59,293 bases of DNA. Origin: Thermoplasmata archaeon. GTDB lineage: Archaea; Thermoplasmatota; Thermoplasmata; Thermoplasmatales; Thermoplasmataceae. The notes below the pieces were generated by a model that saw only the letters and a program-made list of their open reading frames with translations, did no database searches and was not told where the DNA came from. A program made the position numbers and the translations under genes. The DNA lies in NCBI GenBank assembly GCA_021797735.1, contig JAJZZE010000039.1:1-59293 (forward strand), written 5' to 3'. Positions within the stretch are counted from its first letter, which is position 1; the number at the start of each line of letters is the position of its first letter. Of this stretch, positions 8,919 to 17,019 are shown piece by piece.

Positions 8919-10424
8919 ATGGCATTTGAAAGTATATTATTCAAAAATGGCAATTATAAACTGGTAACTGAACAACCAGAGTTTTTTGTGGATATTCATC
9001 TAGATAAAATTGTAGATAATATAGTAACAATCAATGATGATACTGTATTAAAGCACATATTTTATACACACCTGAACGATCCAGATGAAATAAAATACCG
9101 GCAGGAGGTATTTATTGACTTGGAAAATACCAATATATTTTCAATAATCAAAAATTATTATGAAAAAATTAAAAGGATGAACGGGTATTTATCCGGTATA
9201 GAAAATTTATATGAATACCAGAGGGAAAGATGGCTGCTTGATTCCATTGAAATATACTGTGAAGCCATAAATACATTATATGAGGATTTATCAAACTCCA
9301 ATGTAAAATCCATGGGTTTTAACAGTTTGAGGGAATACCTGGGCAGTTATATTAAATCAGGTTATTTTATTTCACTGGTAAATGATACCGGTAAACTTAA
9401 ATTAGAACTATCAAAAATAAGATATTTAATGCATATAAAGGGAACAAAGGTTGTGGTAAGTAGGTATGGATCTGATAATGATTACAGTGATGATATTGAA
9501 AATGCCTTTGAAAAATTCAGAGAAGATAGTGGAGAGAAGAAAAATGTTAATTATTCACACAGTATGGGGCATGTTGAGGCTACATTGCTATATCTCGTGG
9601 CCAGGTTATATCCAGATGAATTTACAGAACTTCTTAAATATTATGATAAACACAAAGATTTTATTGATACAGAAATCTCGGTATTTAACAGGGAGATAAA
9701 ATTTTACCTGAAATATATTAACTATATATCAAAGATAAAAAGTTATGGCCTGAGCTTCTCCATACCTGAAATTACAGAAGATAAGAATAATATATACAGT
9801 TATGGCGGCTTTAATCTTGCACTTGCGGAGAAAATTAAGGATAAAACTGTATGCAACGATTTTAATATAAATAATGATGAGAGAATAATTGTTATAACCG
9901 GACCTAATAATGGTGGGAAAACCACATTTGCAAGGGCCTTTGCACAGATCCATTATTTAGCCAGTCTCGGATTGCCAGTTCCCGGGAAAAAATCAAGGCT
10001 GTTTTTATTTGATAAAATATTCACACATTTTGAAAAATCCGAGGACGTTAATAATTTAAGGGGAAAACTTGAGGACGATTTAATTAGAATAAAATATATC
10101 GTTGAGAATAGCACGGATAAAAGTATAATTATAATTAATGAAATGCTGAGCTCAACAACATTAAATGATGCAATATATATCGGTAAACAGATAGTGGATA
10201 ACATACGTAAAATCAACTGCATATGTGTATATGTTACCTTTGTCGATGAGCTGACATCCACCGGGAATACCGTAAGTATGGTAAGCCAGGTGCTGAAAGA
10301 CAATCCCGAAATAAGGACGCACAAAATAATCAGGAGACCTGCAAATGGCCTTGCATATGCCATGGCACTTGCAGAAAAATATGGGATAACGTATAATATG
10401 ATTATCAGGAGGGTTAAATCATGA
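8919..10424 (+). CDS. MutS-like ATPase, first of a tandem pair
   Basis: This 501-residue protein has the MutS core and ATPase domains but no N-terminal mismatch-recognition domain. The N-terminal half (about 1-300) is helical, as in the MutS lever/core. The ATPase half has Walker A ITGPNNGGKTTFA near 325-336 and a Walker B region IIIINEMLSST near 406-416. The usual MutS DE pair is NE here. It overlaps the next gene, a paralog, by four bases (ATGA), so the two products are made together and may form a heterodimer. The role is probably in DNA transactions other than classic mismatch repair, since no mutL is nearby. The start ATG follows GGGGG at 8907-8911. Confidence 0.85.
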   Translation: MAFESILFKNGNYKLVTEQPEFFVDIHLDKIVDNIVTINDDTVLKHIFYTHLNDPDEIKYRQEVFIDLENTNIFSIIKNYYEKIKRMNGYLSGIENLYEYQRERWLLDSIEIYCEAINTLYEDLSNSNVKSMGFNSLREYLGSYIKSGYFISLVNDTGKLKLELSKIRYLMHIKGTKVVVSRYGSDNDYSDDIENAFEKFREDSGEKKNVNYSHSMGHVEATLLYLVARLYPDEFTELLKYYDKHKDFIDTEISVFNREIKFYLKYINYISKIKSYGLSFSIPEITEDKNNIYSYGGFNLALAEKIKDKTVCNDFNINNDERIIVITGPNNGGKTTFARAFAQIHYLASLGLPVPGKKSRLFLFDKIFTHFEKSEDVNNLRGKLEDDLIRIKYIVENSTDKSIIIINEMLSSTTLNDAIYIGKQIVDNIRKINCICVYVTFVDELTSTGNTVSMVSQVLKDNPEIRTHKIIRRPANGLAYAMALAEKYGITYNMIIRRVKS

Positions 10425-11902
10425 AAATATTTTTAATGTACAGGGATAAAAATTTCAATAATAAAATTGACCTGCCGTGGAATGGTAATGAATTGATAGA
10501 TGACTTTGGATTAAATAACATATTCACTGCAATGGCATCCGGTGATAAATTTTTATTTGACATTGCAAAGAAAACCATTTTAAATTATGAAAATGATATG
10601 GAAACACTATTATACCGGCAGAATGTGTTAAGGGACTGCATGGATAATGAGTCCACTGTAAGATCTCTCTACAGCATTGTAGTAAATTCCATAAACCTTG
10701 CAAGGAAAAGATATTTCTGGTATAATGATGCCAGCAAGGAATTGATTATAGACGAGTCCATTGATGTATTGGATATATTCATAGATACCATGGATAAATT
10801 AAGGGGTATTACAGAACAGGCCGGCAATTTTCATTCCACAGGATTTCAATCCCTGTTTTCCATGATTAAAAATGAATTTAATGATGATTATCTCAATATG
10901 GTAAAAATTCATCTGAATAATTTATCATTCAAAAATGGTGTATATGTGAGTACAGCCCTGGGTACAGGAAATGAGGGCATAGATTATATGCTGCATAAGA
11001 ATAACAGAAAACACGGCTTACATGACATCCTCAATAAACATTATGTTTTTACACTGCCGGATAGGGATATCAGCGGTGCACAGGAATTAAATGATATAAA
11101 GAAACGTGGCATACTCAGGATATCGGAGGTTATGAAAGAGGCAACAAACAATGTAATAAACTTTTTTGAGTCCTTAAAAAATGAACTGGCATTTTATATA
11201 GGTTGCCTGAACATTTATGATAAGATCAGGGAGAAGAATTATAATGCATGTTTCCCGGTGATATCTGAAAACACATTATTATTTTCGGGTTTATACGATA
11301 TGTCATTATCTCTAATATTAAATGATAAAATTGTAACAAACGACCTTAATAAAAATGGAAAACTCTATATTATAACGGGTACAAACAGGGGAGGGAAATC
11401 GACGTTCCTGAGAAGTACTGGTGAGGCGTTGCTTATGATGCAGTCAGGCATGTTTGTTCCTGCCAGTAGTTTTACTTCCGGCATGCACACAGAAATATTT
11501 ACACATTTCAAGAGAGAGGAAGACAATAATATGAATATAGGTAAATTCGATGAGGAATTAAAAAGGATGAATGACATAATAGAGCATATAAGCAGCAATT
11601 CTATTATATTTTTCAATGAATCGTTCTCTGCAACAAATGCCAGGGAAGGTTCAGGAATAGCCGGAGATATAATCAATGCCCTGCTTGAAAAAAATATAAA
11701 GATCTTTATTGTAACCCATATGTATGAACTGGCGGCCATGTTTTTAGATAATGAAAATTCGGTGTTTTTAACGGCAGAGAGGGAGGAAAATGGTGATCAC
11801 ACATTCAGAATTATACCGGGTTTTCCATTAAAAACCAGCTACGGTGAGGATTTATATAAAAAAATTTTTGGTGAAAGTATTGAGGGCTATAACCGTGAAT
11901 AG
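10421..11902 (+). CDS. MutS-like ATPase, second of a tandem pair
   Basis: This 493-residue paralog of the preceding protein has Walker A ITGTNRGGKSTFLRS near 314-328 and Walker B IIFFNESFSATNA near 395-407, again with NE where MutS has DE. The region after it, FIVTHMYELA, matches the MutS switch histidine (TH). It lacks the DNA-clamp and mismatch-binding domains of full-length MutS, which is about 800 residues. The four-base overlap with the upstream gene and matching lengths suggest an old duplication and an obligate pair. It is followed by a convergent regulator gene after 15 bases. Confidence 0.85.
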   Translation: MKIFLMYRDKNFNNKIDLPWNGNELIDDFGLNNIFTAMASGDKFLFDIAKKTILNYENDMETLLYRQNVLRDCMDNESTVRSLYSIVVNSINLARKRYFWYNDASKELIIDESIDVLDIFIDTMDKLRGITEQAGNFHSTGFQSLFSMIKNEFNDDYLNMVKIHLNNLSFKNGVYVSTALGTGNEGIDYMLHKNNRKHGLHDILNKHYVFTLPDRDISGAQELNDIKKRGILRISEVMKEATNNVINFFESLKNELAFYIGCLNIYDKIREKNYNACFPVISENTLLFSGLYDMSLSLILNDKIVTNDLNKNGKLYIITGTNRGGKSTFLRSTGEALLMMQSGMFVPASSFTSGMHTEIFTHFKREEDNNMNIGKFDEELKRMNDIIEHISSNSIIFFNESFSATNAREGSGIAGDIINALLEKNIKIFIVTHMYELAAMFLDNENSVFLTAEREENGDHTFRIIPGFPLKTSYGEDLYKKIFGESIEGYNRE

Positions 11903-11917
11903 CACTGCAGTAAAAAA

Positions 11918-12517
11918 TTAAACAAGATATTTTACATTCGGAAATATTAAAAATAGGAAAATATTTGATTCGTTTTTATACTCCTTTTTATGTTCTTTAT
12001 TCTCTTTATCATATTTTTTGATGAATTCTTCATAAATCTTTATTAATTCTGCTGAAAATTTATCCGATACAGCCCCGTAGGATGTTACCATTTTATTCAT
12101 CGACTCAACGGTTTTTAATTTATTTATATTTTTATCATTAAGGCCATCAATTTCCTCTGCAATTATGTTTAAATTCATAGATTGCGCCAGAAAGAATGAT
12201 TTTAACAGGTTTCTAAAATCTTCATTGCTTAATTTTGTTATTTCCTTTTCCAGTGTTAAATTGTCTATGTCAAAAAAATCGTTATTTAATCTATAATATT
12301 TCTCCACATAATTCTTTTTTACCATTATTTCCGGTTCCAGAACAATATTATTTTTTAATAATTCTGATATATTCTGGTATATATTTGACCTGGTTGTTTT
12401 TATATATTTTGACATCTGTGTTACTGTCATTTTATCGTGATTTGTCAGTAAGGTAATAATTTTAAGTTTTGTGAAATTCCGGAAAGCGCTCATAAATATA
12501 TCATACTTATTTTCCAT
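11918..12517 (-). CDS. Winged-helix transcriptional regulator
   Basis: The 199-residue product has an N-terminal winged helix (about residues 10-75) with the recognition part KTTRSNIYQNISELLKNNI, followed by a hydrophilic helical C-terminal domain and a Lys/Glu-rich tail. It resembles ArsR/TrmB-type archaeal regulators but I cannot name the ligand. A longer frame begins at 12574 with a further 19 residues, but it would overlap the divergent MFS gene start (12568). The ATG at 12517 keeps the DNA-binding domain whole and leaves a 50-base divergent promoter, so I prefer it. It probably controls the adjacent transporter or itself. Confidence 0.7.
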   Translation of the reverse strand: MENKYDIFMSAFRNFTKLKIITLLTNHDKMTVTQMSKYIKTTRSNIYQNISELLKNNIVLEPEIMVKKNYVEKYYRLNNDFFDIDNLTLEKEITKLSNEDFRNLLKSFFLAQSMNLNIIAEEIDGLNDKNINKLKTVESMNKMVTSYGAVSDKFSAELIKIYEEFIKKYDKENKEHKKEYKNESNIFLFLIFPNVKYLV

Positions 12518-12567
12518 GCCAATAAATTTATATATAAGATATAAATGTACGTATAAGTGATATTTAT
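12518..12567. promoter_or_regulatory. Divergent promoter between regulator and MFS gene
   Basis: Fifty bases separate the two start codons. They hold AATTTATATATAAGATATAA (12522-12541), which can serve as TATA elements in both directions, and little room for leaders, so one or both mRNAs should be leaderless. The winged-helix protein probably binds here. Confidence 0.5.
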
Positions 12568-13779
12568 ATGTCAAAAAATGATTTATATGAAACCCAATGG
12601 AACAATTATTTCAGGTATTTAATCTCAAGAAATATATCAAGATATAGTTCTATGGCCTTTTATGTATATTTTATGTGGGAAATTATATATAATTACCATT
12701 CAATTTTACTGGTAAGCCTCGTGCCGGCATTTTCTTTAATCGGATATTTAATAATTGTACTGCCTGAAGGGCATATAATTGATAAATATAACAGATTCAA
12801 ATTATTTATAATAATAAATATATTAATGATAATTGCATATTCTATATTATTCACCAGCAGTTCCCTTTTAATAATATATACTGTAGATTTTTTTGCAGCA
12901 CTTATTTCATGGGTCGTCTATGATAATTTCCATGCAATAACAAAGGAGATAATAAACAGTAGTGATATGGATAGGGCCATATCGATGGGTCAGGGTGCTT
13001 CAGGCATATCAGAATTAGCAGGTATACTGTCAGGTGGTGTTTTTATATATATAAATTATAACTATTTTGTTTTATTTTTAATTATAACATCTTTCACCGG
13101 TCTATTATTATCATTGAAATACAATGTAAAGGGCATGTATCAGAAAAATGAAAGGGCTTCATTTAAACATGTTTTTAAAATGATGAAAATCATATATCCA
13201 TTTCTTATTTTTGCAATGGTATTAAATGGTGTTTTTGTTGCACTTGATGTATTTGCTTCTGGATTGATATATATAATAATGAAAGCAGCACCAATATATT
13301 ATACACTGTTTATTGCGGGATTTCCTGCAGGCATGATTTTAGGTGGCATACTGGCAGTAAATAAAAATGTTAAAAAAACAAATGATAGCCTTAAAATTAT
13401 GGGAATATATATTTTTATAACAGGGTTGATGTTCATATTTATAGCAATAAACAGAATACCGATAATGGATTTTGTCTTTACGTTTTTTATGGGGTTAATT
13501 ATAGCATTTATTAACATAAAAATAACATCCATGGTTTTGAATGCTGTACCGAATAGCATAACTGGTAGATTCAATTCTGTAGGGGCGTTATTCAGCGCGG
13601 GTTCAACACCCCTAATGGCTGTTATTTTTGGATTTTTATCGGGGTTCATTTATTTTCCCTATATAATTGCAACGGTTGGGATTATAACAATAATACTGTC
13701 GCTGGAAATAAATAGGGTAATAAATAGTTTTAAAACAAATATGGAAAAACTAAACGAATTATATCCTGAATTGCTGTAA
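12568..13779 (+). CDS. MFS transporter
   Basis: This 403-residue protein has about 12 hydrophobic spans and the N-terminal major facilitator motif region between spans 2 and 3 (LPEGHIIDKYNRFK, about residues 66-79), a variant of the GxxxDRxGRR loop. There is a short central loop near residue 190 (KYNVKGMYQKNERASFK). The substrate cannot be read from the sequence; drug or metabolite efflux is possible because the gene is divergent from a winged-helix regulator. It starts very close to the TATA-like sequence and is likely leaderless. Confidence 0.8.
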   Translation: MSKNDLYETQWNNYFRYLISRNISRYSSMAFYVYFMWEIIYNYHSILLVSLVPAFSLIGYLIIVLPEGHIIDKYNRFKLFIIINILMIIAYSILFTSSSLLIIYTVDFFAALISWVVYDNFHAITKEIINSSDMDRAISMGQGASGISELAGILSGGVFIYINYNYFVLFLIITSFTGLLLSLKYNVKGMYQKNERASFKHVFKMMKIIYPFLIFAMVLNGVFVALDVFASGLIYIIMKAAPIYYTLFIAGFPAGMILGGILAVNKNVKKTNDSLKIMGIYIFITGLMFIFIAINRIPIMDFVFTFFMGLIIAFINIKITSMVLNAVPNSITGRFNSVGALFSAGSTPLMAVIFGFLSGFIYFPYIIATVGIITIILSLEINRVINSFKTNMEKLNELYPELL

Positions 13780-13799
13780 TGTTATAAAATGTGTAATTA

Positions 13800-13864
13800 T
13801 ATTTACATATTTTCAATAATTTTATGTAAGTATAGTTACATAAGATGCATTTTTTAATAAAAAT
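13800..13864 (+). repeat. Left copy of a 65-base direct repeat flanking an ATPase gene
   Basis: This sequence matches 15169-15232 with only a few differences. The core TTTATGTAAGTATAGTTACA (13821-13840) is identical in both copies and is part of a dyad TATGTAA-GTATAG-TTACATA. The copy ends in TTTTTTAATAAAAAT. The two copies bracket the ATPase gene at 13868-15130 almost exactly. Confidence 0.85.
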
Positions 13865-13867
13865 AAA

Positions 13868-15130
13868 TTATATGGATAATAGCCATTTCCATACAGGTAT
13901 TGCAATTATTTTGAAATTGTCCCTTTCTATAATTTTATCCAGATTCATTGTTATTAAGATTAAATCATTGCAGTTCAGTTCTTTCCCGGCATTTAATAGC
14001 GAGTTGATTTCCCTTCTATTTACGCTTTCGTAGTCTGAAACATACGTAACGTTTATTAATTGTTTCACAGTATTATTTTCATATAATAAAAAATCGACCT
14101 CATAATTATTATTTTTATAATAAAATATTTCCATATTATTAAAATTATTACTTTTTCTTCTTAATAATTCTATAAAAACAATATTTTCTATTCTATTTCC
14201 CAAAGATTTTGTCGGTAAAAATCCGTTTAAATCTGATATTGATGTGTCTATTAAATATATTTTAAATGATGTTTTATACTGTTCCTTTACCTTGAAGGAA
14301 AATTTGTGTATTGTAAATATAAGGTAGGAATTTTCAAGGTAATTAACGTACTTAATCACTGTGTGAATATCTATATCAAAATAGTTCCCTAGTTTAGAAT
14401 ATGAAAATTCATTTGAATAATTCGAAATTATATACCTTGATAAATTTTTGAAATCATTTATTTTCCTTATTTTATACCTGTTTATTATATCTTTCTGGAT
14501 TATATCGTTATAAATTGATATGACCATTTTTTTATCGATTATTATACACTCTGGAAAACCACCTGTACTGGTATAATCGTTGAAATACTTTAAGATTAAT
14601 CCCCTATCAAAAGTTGAATAATCGTTTTTAATTTCAAACGAGTTATATTCAAGGAATTCCGAAAAAGAGAAGGGAAATAGAATAAAATCTATATGCCTGC
14701 CGGTTAAATGTGTTGACAGTTCTCCTGATAACAGGTTTGAATTGCTGCCCGTTAATATTATTTTTTTGGTATTACGTAATCTCCTTATAAATAATTCCCA
14801 GCCTTTTATACTTTCAATTTCATCAAATAAAAAAACATCAACGTTACCATAAACAGAGTATATAATTTCCAGTAATGTATTCAGATTATCTGATGTTATA
14901 TTAATAAGCCTTTCGTCATCAAAATTAACATATGCTGCCTTAATATTATTTACCAGACAAAGTGCAAGCGTTGATTTGCCACATCTTCTTATTCCCATAA
15001 CCGTTAATATATTTGGATTCCTGATATATATTGATAAATCGGGAATTTGCCTTTTTATTACACCCCTTAACATTTCCTTTGATTCCTCTTTCTGATTTAT
15101 TATAATTTCCCTTATTATCTGTTCATCCAT
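13868..15130 (-). CDS. AAA-type ATPase with C-terminal DUF4143 domain
   Basis: This 420-residue protein belongs to the large archaeal/bacterial family of AAA_14 plus DUF4143 ATPases. Walker A GIRRCGKST is at residues 46-54, Walker B VFLFDEIE near 101-108, and a sensor-like ILTGSNSNLLS near 130. The C-terminal part has the usual DUF4143 features, ending in a nuclease-like segment with YEVDFLLYE near residue 350. The biological role of the family is poorly known. It sits alone between two 65-base direct repeats, which suggests that the gene and its flanks move or duplicate as a cassette. The start ATG is 38 bases from the right-hand repeat copy. Confidence 0.88.
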   Translation of the reverse strand: MDEQIIREIIINQKEESKEMLRGVIKRQIPDLSIYIRNPNILTVMGIRRCGKSTLALCLVNNIKAAYVNFDDERLINITSDNLNTLLEIIYSVYGNVDVFLFDEIESIKGWELFIRRLRNTKKIILTGSNSNLLSGELSTHLTGRHIDFILFPFSFSEFLEYNSFEIKNDYSTFDRGLILKYFNDYTSTGGFPECIIIDKKMVISIYNDIIQKDIINRYKIRKINDFKNLSRYIISNYSNEFSYSKLGNYFDIDIHTVIKYVNYLENSYLIFTIHKFSFKVKEQYKTSFKIYLIDTSISDLNGFLPTKSLGNRIENIVFIELLRRKSNNFNNMEIFYYKNNNYEVDFLLYENNTVKQLINVTYVSDYESVNRREINSLLNAGKELNCNDLILITMNLDKIIERDNFKIIAIPVWKWLLSI

Positions 15131-15168
15131 AATCTATAATAATATACTGTTATAAATATATGTATGTA

Positions 15169-15232
15169 TATTTACATACTTTTAATGATTTTATGTAAGT
15201 ATAGTTACATAAATATATTTTTTAATAAAAAT
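15169..15232 (+). repeat. Right copy of the 65-base direct repeat
   Basis: This is the second copy of the repeat at 13800-13864, in the same orientation and 64 bases long. Differences fall mainly in the spacer after TTACATAA (ATATAT versus GATGCAT) and near the start. It lies upstream of the ATPase start codon, so it may also carry the promoter of that gene. Confidence 0.85.
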
Positions 15233-15237
15233 GCTGT

Positions 15238-15253
15238 AAATTACCGGTAATTT
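15238..15253. promoter_or_regulatory. Perfect 16-base palindrome upstream of etfB
   Basis: AAATTACCGGTAATTT is a perfect dyad located 91 bases before the etfB start. Its symmetry and position suit an operator for a dimeric regulator, but it is upstream of the likely TATA region (about 15310-15325), so activation or regulation of another transcript is also possible. Confidence 0.35.
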
Positions 15254-15343
15254 ATCATTACATATTACGGTTAATGGCAATAGGAGGGTGCATTAGTAAT
15301 TTTCCGATAAAAAAATTAAATATTATTTCAGCCATTACCATTT

Positions 15344-16075
15344 ATGGACATAATAGTTCTTATTAAACAGACAGTGGACATGGACCAGATAAAATTAAAT
15401 GACAGTAATGAGGCAATAACAGAGAATTTACCATTAAAAACGGATATTTTGAGCAAAAATGCCATAGAGGCGGCAGTTCAGTTAAAAGAGAAGTATGGTG
15501 GAAATGTAACCGGGATAATATTTGGAACCGAAAAGGCAACATCCTCAATGAAAGAGGCATATGCAATGGGTGTTGATGATGGCTATATTATAAAAGGATA
15601 TGAAAAATCAGATCCACTTATAACATCAAAGGTTCTGTCAGATAAAATTAAAACAATTAAAAATGATTTAATTATTCTGGGTAACCAGTCATCCGATTCA
15701 TATTCCGGATTATTACAGGGATTGTTAGCATCTAAATTAAATGTGAGTTTATTGAGCAATGCAATAAAAATAGAAATTAATAACGGCAATGTGGATGTTA
15801 CCACAGAATCTGAAAATGAGGATATTATAATGGAATCACCACTACCGGCAATTATATCGGTTGCACAGGAGATTAATGAGCCGAGATTGCCAAACGTGAT
15901 GAAAATAATGGCTGCAGGCAGGAAGAATATAAATATTGAGGATACAGATATAAAATATGGGGATGACGATAAAATATTATCGAATAAGGCTCCTGAAAAT
16001 AAAAGAAAGAAAATTGTATATGAGGATAGTAAGGGCATAGATGAAATAGCAAAAATATTAAGGGTGGTAAAATGA
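15344..16075 (+). CDS. etfB: Electron transfer flavoprotein, beta subunit
   Basis: EtfB binds AMP and, with EtfA, carries electrons from acyl-CoA and other dehydrogenases to the membrane quinone pool. The 243-residue sequence opens MDIIVLIKQTVDMDQ and has the conserved early segment with KNAIEAAVQLKEKYGGNVT, then VDDGYII, LGNQSSDSYSGLLQGLLA and SPLPAIISVAQEINEPRLPN, all typical of EtfB. It overlaps etfA by four bases (ATGA). Length is slightly short (usual about 250-260). There is no adjacent fixC/fixX, so the quinone oxidoreductase partner must lie elsewhere. Confidence 0.93.
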   Translation: MDIIVLIKQTVDMDQIKLNDSNEAITENLPLKTDILSKNAIEAAVQLKEKYGGNVTGIIFGTEKATSSMKEAYAMGVDDGYIIKGYEKSDPLITSKVLSDKIKTIKNDLIILGNQSSDSYSGLLQGLLASKLNVSLLSNAIKIEINNGNVDVTTESENEDIIMESPLPAIISVAQEINEPRLPNVMKIMAAGRKNINIEDTDIKYGDDDKILSNKAPENKRKKIVYEDSKGIDEIAKILRVVK

Positions 16076-16947
16076 GATGCCTGGTATTTTCAGATAATGG
16101 AGATAATGCAGGAGAAATAATATCATATTTTTATAAAAAGATGGATATTGATGTAATATGTAATGACAGTGTTATAGATTATGGTGCGGACAACGTTTAT
16201 AAATACAGCAATGGTTTTTCAGATAATCTATCGGAATATTTGCTTGAAATGCATAATAAAAATAAATATGATTATATCATTCTTTCCTCAACAAATCTTG
16301 GAAGGCAGATAGCAGGGATAATATCAGATAAGCTGAACGAAAAATGCATGCCTGAAATATTTTCATTTGAAAAGAACGGTAAGATCGTAACAAAGAGATT
16401 TTTTTATGGCGGCAAAACTGTGCTTGAGGAGGAAACAGGTTTTAAAATATTTACCATTTCACCCGGTATATTTGAAGCAAAAAAAATCGACAAAAAGTCA
16501 AACTTAACAGAGGCAAAATTAAATAGTAGTAAATACAAAATTTTAAATGAAAAACAAAAAAATGCAAGCGGAAATGATATAACCAGGGCAAAAATAATAG
16601 TTTCAATAGGCCGTGGACTCGGAAGTAAGGAAAATATAGAAAAAATTATGCCACTGGTTGATGCACTGCATGGTGAAATAGCCGGATCAAGGCCTGTATG
16701 CCTTGACTATAAATGGTTGCCTGAGGATAAACAGGTAGGTTTATCAGGTAAAAAGGTAAAGCCTGATCTATACATAGCTGTGGGCATATCAGGACAAATA
16801 CAGCATTTAGCTGGAATAAGAAATGCAAAAACCATAATAGCGATAAATAAGGATAAAAACGCACCAATATTTGAGGAGTGTGATTACGGCATTGTCGGAG
16901 ATTTATTTTCAGTAGTTCCCGAACTGGTTGAAAAATTAAAAAAATAA
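16072..16947 (+). CDS. etfA: Electron transfer flavoprotein, alpha subunit
   Basis: EtfA holds the FAD of the ETF heterodimer. The 291-residue protein has a weakly conserved N-terminal Rossmann-like domain (about 1-165) and the conserved C-terminal FAD domain: SIGRGLGSKENI near 181-192, GSRPVCLDYKWLP near 204-216, KPDLYIAVGISGQIQHLAG near 230-248, and NKDKNAPIFEECDYGIVGD near 262-280. It is somewhat shorter than most EtfA (about 310-330), the loss being in the N-terminal domain. It is coupled to etfB by overlap. Function is clear; the dehydrogenase partners are not visible in the window. Confidence 0.94.
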   Translation: MRCLVFSDNGDNAGEIISYFYKKMDIDVICNDSVIDYGADNVYKYSNGFSDNLSEYLLEMHNKNKYDYIILSSTNLGRQIAGIISDKLNEKCMPEIFSFEKNGKIVTKRFFYGGKTVLEEETGFKIFTISPGIFEAKKIDKKSNLTEAKLNSSKYKILNEKQKNASGNDITRAKIIVSIGRGLGSKENIEKIMPLVDALHGEIAGSRPVCLDYKWLPEDKQVGLSGKKVKPDLYIAVGISGQIQHLAGIRNAKTIIAINKDKNAPIFEECDYGIVGDLFSVVPELVEKLKK

Positions 16948-17019
16948 TTAGACAATTGACGTATTTTTTTATATTTAGCCGTGTAAAAATTTAAATATAG
17001 ATTAGTTTTATATTTATAT

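Noticed and set aside
8632-8925. 97-codon minus-strand frame across the gap before the MutS-like pair
   Set aside because: No recognisable motif, overlaps the opposite-strand restriction fragment and the MutS-like start; best explained as chance.
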